Shown here piece after piece: positions 25,436 to 33,851 of a DNA stretch of 53,557 nt. Both the position numbers and the translations under genes were made by a program. Position 1 is the first letter of the stretch; the number at the start of each line of letters is the position of its first letter. The DNA is taken from contig JAKSLM010000016.1 in the NCBI GenBank assembly GCA_024401225.1, forward strand, positions 1-53,557, read 5' to 3'. Source of the stretch: Bacteroidaceae bacterium (GTDB lineage Bacteria; Bacteroidota; Bacteroidia; Bacteroidales; Bacteroidaceae). The notes under the pieces are model-generated. The model made no database searches, was not told the origin of the DNA, and saw only the letters and a list, made by a program, of their open reading frames with translations.

Positions 25436-26710
25436 TTAAAATCTCTCGATAATTTCAAGACACATTCTTGAGTTATGGTACGGACACTTCCAGAATCCAG
25501 CGTGGTCATCAGTCTTGTTGATGTTGCCCTCAGGATCGCGGCTCCAGTACCATTCACCCAGTTCGTGGTCGATGAGGTTGTCCTTGATGTACTTCCAGCA
25601 TTGCTGTGCCTTCCAGAGCGAATCGCCTGTGTGCCAATGCTGGTGGATGTTCATCCATCCCACTACAGTCTCGGCCTGTACCCACCAGTGGCGGTCGGCA
25701 TCCACGTGACCGGTGTCGAGATTGGCCTCGTGAGTCATCGAACCGTCTTCGTTCAGTCCTTTCTCTGATGCCATGGCAACTTGTGCCACGATAGGCTTGA
25801 CCTTCTCAAGGGTGTTGTGGTGGTCGAGCACAAGTGCTGCCTCGTGCAAGAGCCATGAACACTCGATGTCGTGACCATAGCTTTCGAGGTGACCAGCTCC
25901 GCGTGTCCAGTCCATTTCGAAGAAGAGGTCGAGATGGCGAGTCTCAGGGTTAAGGATCTTATCGCAGAAGATGTCGATGAGGTTCTTGAGTGCCTGTTCT
26001 ACGCTTGCCTCAAACTCAGGCGAGAGGAAGGTGCAAAGTGGACTATCAGCCTTGCGCAACTCCTTTATCATGCGATAGAGGTTGGTGTAAGGCTCGATGA
26101 TGTGGAGGTGAGTGTTCTGCGACTTAGGGAAGTTTGCATCAAGTTCGGAGAGACGCATGTCGGCAATCTCGCCCCACTCGCGAGTCTGTGCTTCGATGTA
26201 ACCATTGTTCTCTGAGTCGTAAGCATGTTCCTCAATCATGGCATATAGGTGCATAGCCACCTTGAGAGCAGTCTCTGCATTATCATAGATGCCACAGTCT
26301 GCATCATCAAGAAGCGGAGCAACGGCTCGCACATATTCAGTCATGCCGTAAAGCATGAAACCGAGAGCATAGAACTGCTTCTTTGTGTCGAGAGGAGTGC
26401 CATTAGCGTTGAGGCTCCAGTATGTGCCACCGAATTCGGTGTCGAGAAAATGCTCTACGATGTACTCCTGTGCACGAGTGGCTGCATCAAGATATTCTTG
26501 CTTCTTGAGCACACGATATGCTGCAGAGAACGACCAGAGGATGCGGGCATTGAGAATACCACCCTTTGGAGCATCCTTCACAAGAGTGCCGTCGCCCTTC
26601 ATCTGTCCGTAGAAACCACCACGCTCGGTGTCCTGCATCTTATTTATCCAAAATGAGAGGATGTTGTTCTCCAACACCTCTCTCATTTCTTGTTTCATTT
26701 TATCTACCAT
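25436..26710 (-). CDS. Cellobiose 2-epimerase (AGE family)
   Basis: A 424-aa cytosolic alpha/alpha-barrel epimerase. Family features are RILWSFSAAYR near 55-65, YWSLNANGTPLDTKKQFYALGF near 98-119, GAGHLESYGHDIECSWLL near 265-282 and DRHWWVQAETVVGW near 340-353, with the catalytic His in HDIE and in the DRHWW region. In mannan pathways it turns beta-1,4-mannobiose into mannosyl-glucose, the substrate of the GH130 enzyme encoded two genes upstream. N-acylglucosamine 2-epimerase is the alternative family member, but the operon supports cellobiose/mannobiose 2-epimerase. Confidence 0.9.
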   Translation of the reverse strand: MVDKMKQEMREVLENNILSFWINKMQDTERGGFYGQMKGDGTLVKDAPKGGILNARILWSFSAAYRVLKKQEYLDAATRAQEYIVEHFLDTEFGGTYWSLNANGTPLDTKKQFYALGFMLYGMTEYVRAVAPLLDDADCGIYDNAETALKVAMHLYAMIEEHAYDSENNGYIEAQTREWGEIADMRLSELDANFPKSQNTHLHIIEPYTNLYRMIKELRKADSPLCTFLSPEFEASVEQALKNLIDIFCDKILNPETRHLDLFFEMDWTRGAGHLESYGHDIECSWLLHEAALVLDHHNTLEKVKPIVAQVAMASEKGLNEDGSMTHEANLDTGHVDADRHWWVQAETVVGWMNIHQHWHTGDSLWKAQQCWKYIKDNLIDHELGEWYWSRDPEGNINKTDDHAGFWKCPYHNSRMCLEIIERF

Positions 26711-26741
26711 ATTGTTTCAATTAAATCGAATACTCTTTCCT

Positions 26742-26775
26742 TCTCCTCCCCTATGGGGGAGGTCGGGAGGGGGCC
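26742..26775. repeat. GGGGGAGG hairpin repeat
   Basis: CTCCCCTATGGGGGAGG with a GGGAGGGGG tail between the epimerase and transporter genes. Relatives lie at 28211-28250, 29443-29471 and 35365-35398, always between genes. Confidence 0.65.
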
Positions 26776-26780
26776 GTTTC

Positions 26781-28124
26781 TTATTTCTTCAAAGGGAACT
26801 TATAAACCAATATACCCATGATGACAGCAATGGCTGCAGGAATGATAGAGAAGAGTGACCACACCATGCTCTTTACAGATTCCTCGTCTGTGATAGTCAC
26901 GATGGTTTCACCGGTTGTCATATCCTGTGTCGATACGAGTCCTGCCATACCGAGAAGAAGGGCGATGAGCGAACCTGAGATTGCACCACCAAACTTCTGA
27001 GCCATTGTACCAGAAGAGAAGATGAGACCTGTAGAAGATGTTCCGTTCTTCTCAGTTGCATAGTCAGCAACGTCAGCATACATAGACCAGAGAAGTGGAG
27101 AGTAGAAACCTACACCGATAGAAGTGAGGATAGATACTGCTACCATTACCCAGATGTATGAAGCATCCATAGGAATGAAGAAGTATGCAACTGAAGTCAC
27201 AGCACAGATTACTGCTGACCATACAAATGCCATACGCTTGCTGCCTACCCACTTTGTGAATACAGGAGAAAGTCCACCGAATACCATGCAGACAAATTCA
27301 CCGATACCCATGAATACGGTAAAGTTAATGATGAGTTGGCCGAATGTGATGTCGCCACCAAGGCAGTATGTAAACATGTAACCAGCAACAGCGTAGCGGA
27401 AACCATTGAAGAAGTTAGTGCAAACGGCTGTGAGAGTCACGAATACCCAAGGCACATTCTTCACCAAATCTCCATACTGCTTGAAAGAGAATTTCTCTGC
27501 ACGGATAGGCTTCAAACGTTCTTTTGTGAGAAGTCCGCAGGCAGAGGTCATGATTGCAGCAAGCAAACCGAAGCTTGCACCCAATACGGCATATTGATGA
27601 GCCTCAGTTCCACCTACTGCTTTCTGCAAATAAGGGAAGATGAACATCACAAGGAATCCCATTGCGTATGCACCTACCATGCGGTAAGAAGAGAATTGGT
27701 TGCGTTCGTCAGCATCATCAGTCATGACACCAAGGAGTGAACCATAAGGCACGTTGACCAAAGTGTAAAGTGCCATCATAAGAAGGTAAATGGTATAAGC
27801 ATATACACGCTTTGTTGTAGGATCGAAGTCTGGAGTGTAAAGCAATAAAGCGAATACCAAACCGTATGGGATAGCACCAAAGATAAGCCAAGGGCGATAT
27901 GTTCCCCACTTAGACTGTGTACGGTCTGCAATACTACCCATCAATGGGTCTGTTACAACGTCGAACATACGAGCGATGAGCATCAACAATGCTGCATCAG
28001 CGAATGTAAGACCAAATACGTTTGTGAAGAAGAGTGGGAATGCAATGGACATGATTTTCCATGTGATACCACCAGCAGCCGCATCACCAAGTGCGTAACC
28101 GATTTTTTCTTTTAATGAAGCCAT
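26781..28124 (-). CDS. GPH-type MFS sugar:cation symporter
   Basis: A 447-aa inner-membrane protein with about twelve hydrophobic helices. The N-terminus MASLKEKIGYALGDAAAGGITWKI and the loop FDVVTDPLMGSIADRTQSKWGTYRPWLI near 52-79 (the D-x-x-x-G-x-x-[AS]DRT-S-WG-RP motif) are the hallmark of GPH family glycoside symporters. It is in the mannan operon between the epimerase and the phosphorylase, and would import mannobiose or other manno-oligosaccharides. The motif is intact. No SusC/SusD pair is seen, so outer-membrane passage must use other genes or porins. Confidence 0.92.
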   Translation of the reverse strand: MASLKEKIGYALGDAAAGGITWKIMSIAFPLFFTNVFGLTFADAALLMLIARMFDVVTDPLMGSIADRTQSKWGTYRPWLIFGAIPYGLVFALLLYTPDFDPTTKRVYAYTIYLLMMALYTLVNVPYGSLLGVMTDDADERNQFSSYRMVGAYAMGFLVMFIFPYLQKAVGGTEAHQYAVLGASFGLLAAIMTSACGLLTKERLKPIRAEKFSFKQYGDLVKNVPWVFVTLTAVCTNFFNGFRYAVAGYMFTYCLGGDITFGQLIINFTVFMGIGEFVCMVFGGLSPVFTKWVGSKRMAFVWSAVICAVTSVAYFFIPMDASYIWVMVAVSILTSIGVGFYSPLLWSMYADVADYATEKNGTSSTGLIFSSGTMAQKFGGAISGSLIALLLGMAGLVSTQDMTTGETIVTITDEESVKSMVWSLFSIIPAAIAVIMGILVYKFPLKK

Positions 28125-28130
28125 ATTTAG

Positions 28131-28250
28131 TTTTAAGTTTTAGTTTTTGAGTTAGTAAGTTTATGAGTTTATGAGTTTTTGAGTTCTTAAAAAGAAAACT
28201 TGCCGGATGGTCTCCCCCTTATGGGGGAGGTGCCCTAAAGGGCGGAGAGG
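28131..28250. repeat. Low-complexity intergenic tract (GAGTTT words and GGGGGAGG hairpin)
   Basis: Repeated TTTATGAGTTT and TTTTTGAGTT words, followed by TCTCCCCCTTATGGGGGAGG and a CCCTAAAGGGCGG hairpin. The same words are seen at 35404-35437. Confidence 0.65.
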
Positions 28251-29410
28251 GTCTTCTTATTCTTTGCAACGAGTGCCTTGATAGTCTCGACCGACTTGCC
28301 TGTATAGAATTCATCCTCAGGTGTATTCATACAGTAGTCGATAAGACGGTCGATAGTGGATGTCGCAACATGCATACGAGTGTCGGAAGAAGCATAGTAG
28401 ATGAATACCTTGCCATCTTCATCAGCAATCCAACCATTTGCGAATGCCACGTTCATCACATCACCGATGTATTCCTCACCTTCAGGTACGAGGAAGTAGC
28501 CACCTGGCTGAGCAATGACCTTTGTTGGATCTTCGAGACTTGTCATATACATATAAAGTACATAACGAAGACCACTTGCACAACCACGAACACCATGAGC
28601 CAAGTGAAGCCATCCCTTAGGAGTCTTGATAGGATGAGGGCCTTCGCCGTTCTTCACTTCCATGATAGTGTGGTAATGGCGAGCGTTGATGATCTTCTCT
28701 TCCTTTACCTCTGCATTAGTGATATCGTCGATGAGTGCCCAACCGATACCACCGCCTGAACCTGCATCGATGAATCCATCCTGTGGACGAGTGTAGAGTG
28801 CGTACTTGCCATCCACAAACTCAGGATGAAGCACTACGTTACGCTGCTGACATTTTGCCTTGAGGTCTGGGAGGCGTTCCCATGTCTTGAGGTCCTTGGT
28901 GCGAGCGATACCGCATGTTGCAGTAGCTGCCGAAAGGTCGTTAGGCATAGAGTCGTCGTGACGCTCTGCACAGAATAGGCCGTAGATCCAACCGTCCTCG
29001 TGTGCTGTGAGTCGCATATCGTAAACGTTGGTTGCCGGAATCACATCCTCGGGCATTGTGATAGGCTCATCCCAGAAGCGGAAATTGTCGATTCCGTTTG
29101 GCGACTCTGCCACAGCGAAGAACGACTTTCTGTCAGCTCCCTCTACGCGTACTACGAGCAGATACTTGCCGTTCCACTTCATGGCACCTGAGTTGAGCGT
29201 TGCATTCATCATGATGCGCTGCATGAAGAATGGGTTGTCCTTCTCATCGAAGTCGTAGCGCCACTCGAGTGGAGTGTGCTCGGCTGTGAGGATTGGGTAC
29301 TGGTACTTCTCGTATATACCGTTGCCCTCGATAGGTTCATTCTTGCGAGCAAGAAGAGCCTCATGCTTGGAGCGAACGGCTTGCACTTTTGTTTCAAATT
29401 CTTTTGACAT
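28235..29410 (-). CDS. GH130 4-O-beta-D-mannosyl-D-glucose phosphorylase
   Basis: A 391-aa cytosolic phosphorylase that splits mannosyl-glucose with phosphate into mannose-1-phosphate and glucose. The five-bladed propeller is seen in repeated strands, with VIPATNVYDMRLT holding the catalytic Asp near residue 131, then CGIARTKDLKTWERL, NVVLHPEF, and GYFLVPEGEEYIGDVMNVAFANG. This matches GH130 subfamily 1, of which the B. fragilis enzyme is the known example. It is second in the operon after the mannanase; the epimerase and isomerase on the same transcript complete the route. No signal peptide, as expected. Confidence 0.93.
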   Translation of the reverse strand: MSKEFETKVQAVRSKHEALLARKNEPIEGNGIYEKYQYPILTAEHTPLEWRYDFDEKDNPFFMQRIMMNATLNSGAMKWNGKYLLVVRVEGADRKSFFAVAESPNGIDNFRFWDEPITMPEDVIPATNVYDMRLTAHEDGWIYGLFCAERHDDSMPNDLSAATATCGIARTKDLKTWERLPDLKAKCQQRNVVLHPEFVDGKYALYTRPQDGFIDAGSGGGIGWALIDDITNAEVKEEKIINARHYHTIMEVKNGEGPHPIKTPKGWLHLAHGVRGCASGLRYVLYMYMTSLEDPTKVIAQPGGYFLVPEGEEYIGDVMNVAFANGWIADEDGKVFIYYASSDTRMHVATSTIDRLIDYCMNTPEDEFYTGKSVETIKALVAKNKKTLSAL

Positions 29411-29482
29411 AATCTATATGTTTGTCTTATTATTATTCTTTCTTGACCCTCCCTTTAGGGAGGACAGGGTGGGTCCCTCTTC

Positions 29483-30631
29483 TTATTTTACCTTCTTGAT
29501 GTCATTAAGGAACAGGAAATTCTTCTGCTTTGACCATGCCTTGAAGTCATCGGCAGTATTTGCCTCCTTCGATGCTCCGAAGTGTTCCTTCTTATAGTTG
29601 CGCCAAGGCAGGAAGTATGCTATCTTGTACTTCTCAATGATAGGCTTGAACACCCTCTGCCACCATGTGGCGTCTGGACTGTTCTGATAGCCGCACTCGG
29701 TCATGGCGAGCAGTTTGTCGTGCTTCTCGCATATCTGTGTGAGCAACTGCAGGTCGGCATCCAGTTGGCGCTTGAAGTCAGCCTCCGTGCCCCACTGGTA
29801 GGCATCCTCGCCTATGAGGTCCACGCGGTCGTCGCCAGGGTAACGCTTCATCCATTCTTCCTCGGCCCAGTTGCCCTGAAGGTTAGGGGAGAATGACCAC
29901 ACGATGCTCGTTGGCAACTGGCTGTTGATGTAGTCCTGAGTCATGTTCCACAGTTCGTGATATTCCTCGTCCGAGCAGTTCTTCTGTCCCCACCAGAACC
30001 ATGAACCATTGTTTTCGTGCCAAGGGCGGAAGATGACAGGTATAGGGTTGCCCTTCTGGTCGGTCAGCGACTTCATGAAGTCGGCCACACGGCCCAGCCA
30101 TTGCTGGAAGCGGTCGTACTTTCTGCCCCCCTTGAGGATGGAACGTACGGTGAGTCGTGGGTCAATCTGCTTGCCGAGGCTCTCCAGTCCTGCCTCCTTG
30201 AACTTCACCATAGCCTTCTCATACTCCTCGATGTCCTTCTCAATCCATGCTGTGGTGCCGATCATCGGGTTGCGTGGATGCCACGATATGGTGATGATGC
30301 CGCCGCGCTCATGGTGTCTGACTATCTCGTCGTGCATGCGCTGGAAAGGTACGCTGTCCAGATTTTTTGCATCGCCCATCTCGATGCCGCCAAGGTCGAA
30401 TCCCATCACGGCAGGGTAGTCGCCCACGAGTTCCTTCGTGTCGCTTCGGTCCATGTCCCAGTCCCAGCTTATGCCATAGAATGGGTCGTCCTGATGACCG
30501 TACATGTAGCCGGTCTTGACGATCTTCTTAAGTCGTCCGATAAGTTGCTCTCTCGGTGTCTTTGGTGCAGCATCAGCAACACACATGCACACCGTGAGCA
30601 GGGTAATAGTTAGTACAGATCTTAGTCTCAT
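29483..30631 (-). CDS. GH26 endo-beta-1,4-mannanase
   Basis: A 382-aa exported enzyme that cuts mannan chains. The signal peptide is MRLRSVLTITLLTVCMCVADA. The catalytic barrel shows YMYGHQDDPFYG near 40-53, ITISWHPRNP near 114-123, FRPWHENNGSWFWWG with the acid/base Glu near 205, and AMTECGYQ with the nucleophile Glu near 310. The length is that of a single GH26 domain without a binding module. It is the first gene of the operon, so the promoter at 30714 controls the whole set. It would make manno-oligosaccharides for import by the GPH symporter. Confidence 0.94.
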   Translation of the reverse strand: MRLRSVLTITLLTVCMCVADAAPKTPREQLIGRLKKIVKTGYMYGHQDDPFYGISWDWDMDRSDTKELVGDYPAVMGFDLGGIEMGDAKNLDSVPFQRMHDEIVRHHERGGIITISWHPRNPMIGTTAWIEKDIEEYEKAMVKFKEAGLESLGKQIDPRLTVRSILKGGRKYDRFQQWLGRVADFMKSLTDQKGNPIPVIFRPWHENNGSWFWWGQKNCSDEEYHELWNMTQDYINSQLPTSIVWSFSPNLQGNWAEEEWMKRYPGDDRVDLIGEDAYQWGTEADFKRQLDADLQLLTQICEKHDKLLAMTECGYQNSPDATWWQRVFKPIIEKYKIAYFLPWRNYKKEHFGASKEANTADDFKAWSKQKNFLFLNDIKKVK

Positions 30632-30713
30632 ATATGAAAATTAGGTTTTTAAAGTAGGTATACAACATTATCTTTTTAAATAATGTATATGATACACTAT
30701 GTTAATTCGGTTG

Positions 30714-30721
30714 CAAAGTTA
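30714..30721 (-). promoter_or_regulatory. -7 box of the mannan operon
   Basis: TAACTTTG on the minus strand, about 83 nt before the GH26 ATG. No TTTG is seen 19 nt upstream, which would fit an activated promoter (inferred). Confidence 0.5.
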
Positions 30722-30818
30722 GCGTAAGTTATGCAATATCGCTTTGCGTTTTTTGTTCAAATATGCCACTTTGGACATTTTTTTATCTTCAAGTACCTAA
30801 ATTACGGCAAAATTGTCG

Positions 30819-30826
30819 TACCTTTG
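30819..30826 (+). promoter_or_regulatory. -7 box of the ATP-grasp gene set
   Basis: TACCTTTG, 43 nt before the ATG at 30870, divergent to the mannan promoter with about 100 nt between the two boxes. Confidence 0.5.
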
Positions 30827-30869
30827 CACCCGAAAAGAACAAAGAAATATATAACAAACACAGCCCATT

Positions 30870-32063
30870 ATGAATTTTGTATTTATATCTCCAGCCTTCC
30901 CAAAGAAGTTCTGGCAATGGTGTGACGCATTGAAGAACAATGGTGTCACAGTGCTCGGTATCGGCGATACTCCATACGAGGAACTCTGTACCGAACTTAA
31001 GAATTCACTCACAGAGTACTACAAGGTTAGCAACATGGAGGACTACGACCAGATGTACCGTGCCGTAGCCTACTTTGCCCACAAGCACGGCAAGATAGAC
31101 TGGATTGAGTCGAACAATGAGTACTGGCTTGAGCAGGATGCACGCTTGCGTACTGATTTTAATGTGACTACAGGATTGAAGTCGGACAAGATCCTTTCCA
31201 TCAAGGAGAAGTCCGAGATGAAGAAATACTATGCGAAGGGTGGTATACGTACAGCCCGTCAGATCAAGGGCTCAGAGGGCATCGAGGCTGCTCGCCGCTT
31301 CTCCGAAGAGGCTGGTTTCCCGCTCTTTGTCAAGCCTGATGTAGGCGTAGGTGCTACCGATTCGTACAAGCTCAACAATGTTGAGGAACTCAATAACTTC
31401 TTCGCTACGGTCAACTACTTCGACTATGTCATCGAGGAGTTCGTGACAGGCGACATCTGTACCTACGATGCCATCATCAACTCCAAGGGCGAGCCTATCG
31501 TAGAGTCGATGTGCGTGTGCCCTCCAAGCATTGCCGACATCGTAAACAACAACCTCGACTCCACCTACTACGTTGAGAAGGAGATCAACGAGAACCTCCG
31601 CTTCTGGGGCCGCCAGACAGTAAAGGCATTCGATGTGCGCCGCCGCATGGTGCACCTCGAGTTCTTCCGTCTCGATCGTGCTCACAAGGGACTCGGCAAC
31701 AAGGGCGACTTCGTGGCTCTTGAGGTGAACATGCGTCCTGGTGGTGGATTCACTCCCGACATGATCAACTATGCCCACGAGGTCGATGTGTATAAGATAT
31801 GGGCCGAGATGGTAGCTTACGATGAGCGCCGTCTTCCAGATCCTCACGACGACTATTACTGCGTCTTCGCTGGTCGTCGCGACAATGTGCGCTATGCTCA
31901 TTCGCACGAGGACATCATGCAGAAGTATGCATCATCACTCAAGATGTGGGACCGCCTTCCTGCCATCCTTGCAGGAGCCATGGGCGACCAGACCTACATA
32001 GCTCGTTTCCGCACACGTGAGGAGATGGATGAGTTCCTTGGCTACGTTTGCCATAGAGTGTAG
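30870..32063 (+). CDS. ATP-grasp ligase, carbamoyl-phosphate-synthase-like
   Basis: A 397-aa cytosolic enzyme. The N-terminus MNFVFISPAFPKKFWQWCDALKNNG is a pre-ATP-grasp Rossmann part. ATP-grasp features follow: GFPLFVKPDVGVGATDS near 148-164, YVIEEFVTGDICTYD near 186-200, and the metal-binding FVALEVNMRPGGGFTPDMIN near 279-298. Such enzymes join a carboxylate to an amine or similar through an acyl phosphate. The substrate is not evident. Two small hydrolase genes follow in the same direction, 121 nt and 1 nt apart, and probably work on the same compound. It is close to the mannan operon but divergent from it. Confidence 0.85.
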   Translation: MNFVFISPAFPKKFWQWCDALKNNGVTVLGIGDTPYEELCTELKNSLTEYYKVSNMEDYDQMYRAVAYFAHKHGKIDWIESNNEYWLEQDARLRTDFNVTTGLKSDKILSIKEKSEMKKYYAKGGIRTARQIKGSEGIEAARRFSEEAGFPLFVKPDVGVGATDSYKLNNVEELNNFFATVNYFDYVIEEFVTGDICTYDAIINSKGEPIVESMCVCPPSIADIVNNNLDSTYYVEKEINENLRFWGRQTVKAFDVRRRMVHLEFFRLDRAHKGLGNKGDFVALEVNMRPGGGFTPDMINYAHEVDVYKIWAEMVAYDERRLPDPHDDYYCVFAGRRDNVRYAHSHEDIMQKYASSLKMWDRLPAILAGAMGDQTYIARFRTREEMDEFLGYVCHRV

Positions 32064-32160
32064 AGTTGAGAGGTTAGAGGTTAGAGTTGAGAGGTTAGAA
32101 TATCATCGATTAATCGGTTAATCGACTAATCGAATTGATGTTTTAACCGTTTAATCATAA
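32063..32160. repeat. Low-complexity tract of GAGGTTAGA and CGATTAATCG words
   Basis: GTTAGAG/GAGGTTAGA words lead into overlapping CGATTAATCG palindromes. Same word families as at 11845-11910 and 24300-24372. Confidence 0.7.
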
Positions 32161-32184
32161 ATCACGAATCATAAATCAAAATAA

Positions 32185-32922
32185 ATGAACATACAATATC
32201 ACAAAGAGTGGAGCCACAGCCTCGGCCGCGATATGGAGTGGAAGGAATACGGCGAAGGCTCACACTCCATACTTGCCATACCTTCGCAGGACGGCCGCTT
32301 CTACGACTGGGAGGCCTATCAGATGGTAGCCACCCTCTCGCCTTGGATCGAGAGCGGAAAGGTGCGCCTCATCTGCTGCGATGGCATCGACTGGGAGACA
32401 TGGTCAAACTTCGGAGGCGACAACCGTTGGCGTATTGAGCAGCATGAGCGCTGGTTCCATTATATAGTCGACGAACTGCTGCCTCGCTGCCGCCGTTGGG
32501 AAGGCGAGACATTCCTCGTCACGGGCTGCTCGATGGGCGCATTCCATGCAGCCAACTTCTTCTTCCGCCGTCCTGACATCTTCGATACCCTCATAGCCAT
32601 GAGCGGACTCTACAATGCGGGCTATGGATTCCCATACTATAGCGACGAACTCACATACGCCAACTCACCTCAGGACTTCCTGCGCAACATGCCATCCGAC
32701 CACCCTTGGATGCAGATGTACCGCCAGCGCCGCATCATCGTGTGCATAGGTCAGGGCCGATGGGAGGAGGAGACGCTTGCAAGCACACGCGACCTCGACA
32801 CCATCCTCGCCGAGAAGGGTGTTCCTGCATGGTTCGACTACTGGGGCTACGATGTCGATCACGACTGGCCAAGCTGGCGCAATCAGCTCGCTCACTTCAT
32901 GAACAACATCAAACCGCTGTAG
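32185..32922 (+). CDS. Alpha/beta hydrolase-fold esterase (first of two)
   Basis: A 245-aa protein without a signal peptide. The nucleophile elbow is GCSMGAFH near residues 113-120; an acid and His probably lie in the last 70 residues, where DVDHDWPSW near 221-229 holds the His. The start MNIQYHKEWSHSLGRDMEWKEYG with many aromatic residues fits the 'esterase-like' group of the Esterase D family. The gene lies between the ATP-grasp gene and a second hydrolase, separated from the latter by one base, so the pair is translated together. Substrate unknown; both being cytosolic speaks against action on intact polysaccharide. Confidence 0.8.
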   Translation: MNIQYHKEWSHSLGRDMEWKEYGEGSHSILAIPSQDGRFYDWEAYQMVATLSPWIESGKVRLICCDGIDWETWSNFGGDNRWRIEQHERWFHYIVDELLPRCRRWEGETFLVTGCSMGAFHAANFFFRRPDIFDTLIAMSGLYNAGYGFPYYSDELTYANSPQDFLRNMPSDHPWMQMYRQRRIIVCIGQGRWEEETLASTRDLDTILAEKGVPAWFDYWGYDVDHDWPSWRNQLAHFMNNIKPL

Positions 32923-32923
32923 G

Positions 32924-33667
32924 ATGGTCATAAAATTTCCGTATTTCTTTACCCCAGGCGGCGAGGACCGCACCATCCACATGTATTTGCCAAACGACTA
33001 CTACGATAGCGATGAGCGCTACCCGGTGGTCTATATGTTCGACGGCCACAACCTCTTCTACGACTGCGATGCCACCTATGGCAAGTCGTGGGGACTGGCT
33101 GACTTCCTCGACCATTGGCACAAGAAGGTCATCATAGTGGGCATGGAGTGCTCTCACCACGGTCATGAGCGCCTTGCAGAGTACTGCCCTTATCAATTTT
33201 CCGAGCGTGCCGTAGGCAAGGTCGTAGGTCGTGGAGTCAAGACTATGAACTGGTTTGTCAAGGAACTGAAACCCTACATCGATGCCAACTACCGCACATG
33301 GCCTCATCGTGAGGCTACAGCCATAGCCGGATCGAGCATGGGAGGCATGATGGCATTGTTTGCCGTGCTGCGCTACAACAAGTACTTCTCCAAGTCGGCA
33401 GCCATCTCGCCCGAGTTCTTCGCAACCCTGCCACTATTCATCAAGGAACTCACCCGCCGCCGCATGCATCCCGATACCCGCCTCTTCATGAGCTGGGGGA
33501 CCGAGGAGGACCGACGCGGATGGATGACCAAGCGCATCCTCAAGATGGAGGCTGCCGTCCAGAAGCATGGCTTCAGCACCTGGCTCTACCATCAGCAGGG
33601 AGGCCAGCATTGCGAAGCCGACTGGGAGAAGCAGATTCCTACATGGATGGAGTTCCTTTGGGAATGA
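32924..33667 (+). CDS. Alpha/beta hydrolase-fold esterase (second of two)
   Basis: A 247-aa protein of the Esterase D (PF00756) type. YPVVYMFDGHNLFYD near 38-52 is the oxyanion region, IAGSSMGGMMALF near 125-137 carries the nucleophile Ser, and GGQHCEADW near 226-234 carries the His. It has no signal peptide. The two neighbouring hydrolases share the fold but little sequence, so they may be an old duplication or act on different steps. Its stop faces a 98-bp inverted repeat that separates it from the aldolase gene. Confidence 0.85.
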   Translation: MVIKFPYFFTPGGEDRTIHMYLPNDYYDSDERYPVVYMFDGHNLFYDCDATYGKSWGLADFLDHWHKKVIIVGMECSHHGHERLAEYCPYQFSERAVGKVVGRGVKTMNWFVKELKPYIDANYRTWPHREATAIAGSSMGGMMALFAVLRYNKYFSKSAAISPEFFATLPLFIKELTRRRMHPDTRLFMSWGTEEDRRGWMTKRILKMEAAVQKHGFSTWLYHQQGGQHCEADWEKQIPTWMEFLWE

Positions 33668-33714
33668 CGTTGGAGTAAGTGAACAGTATATTAGTTTTGC
33701 CTTCGGCGAACGAA

Positions 33715-33812
33715 AATTACCCGCAAATTGCCCGTGAATTTAATCGTAAATGCTTTTACTCTTGAACAAAGTAAAATTTACGAAATAATTTACGGGCAAT
33801 TTGCGGGTAATT
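33715..33812. repeat. 98-bp inverted repeat between convergent genes
   Basis: Perfect 21-bp arms (33715-33735 and 33792-33812; AATTACCCGCAAATTGCC and its complement). The interior also folds: TCGTAAAT/ATTTACGA and TTTTACT/AGTAAAA, giving a long nested hairpin. It could be a terminator for both convergent units or a small REP/MITE-like element. Confidence 0.9.
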
Positions 33813-33851
33813 GACGTTGAAAAATATATTCTCCTCCTAAGAGGGCTCCCT

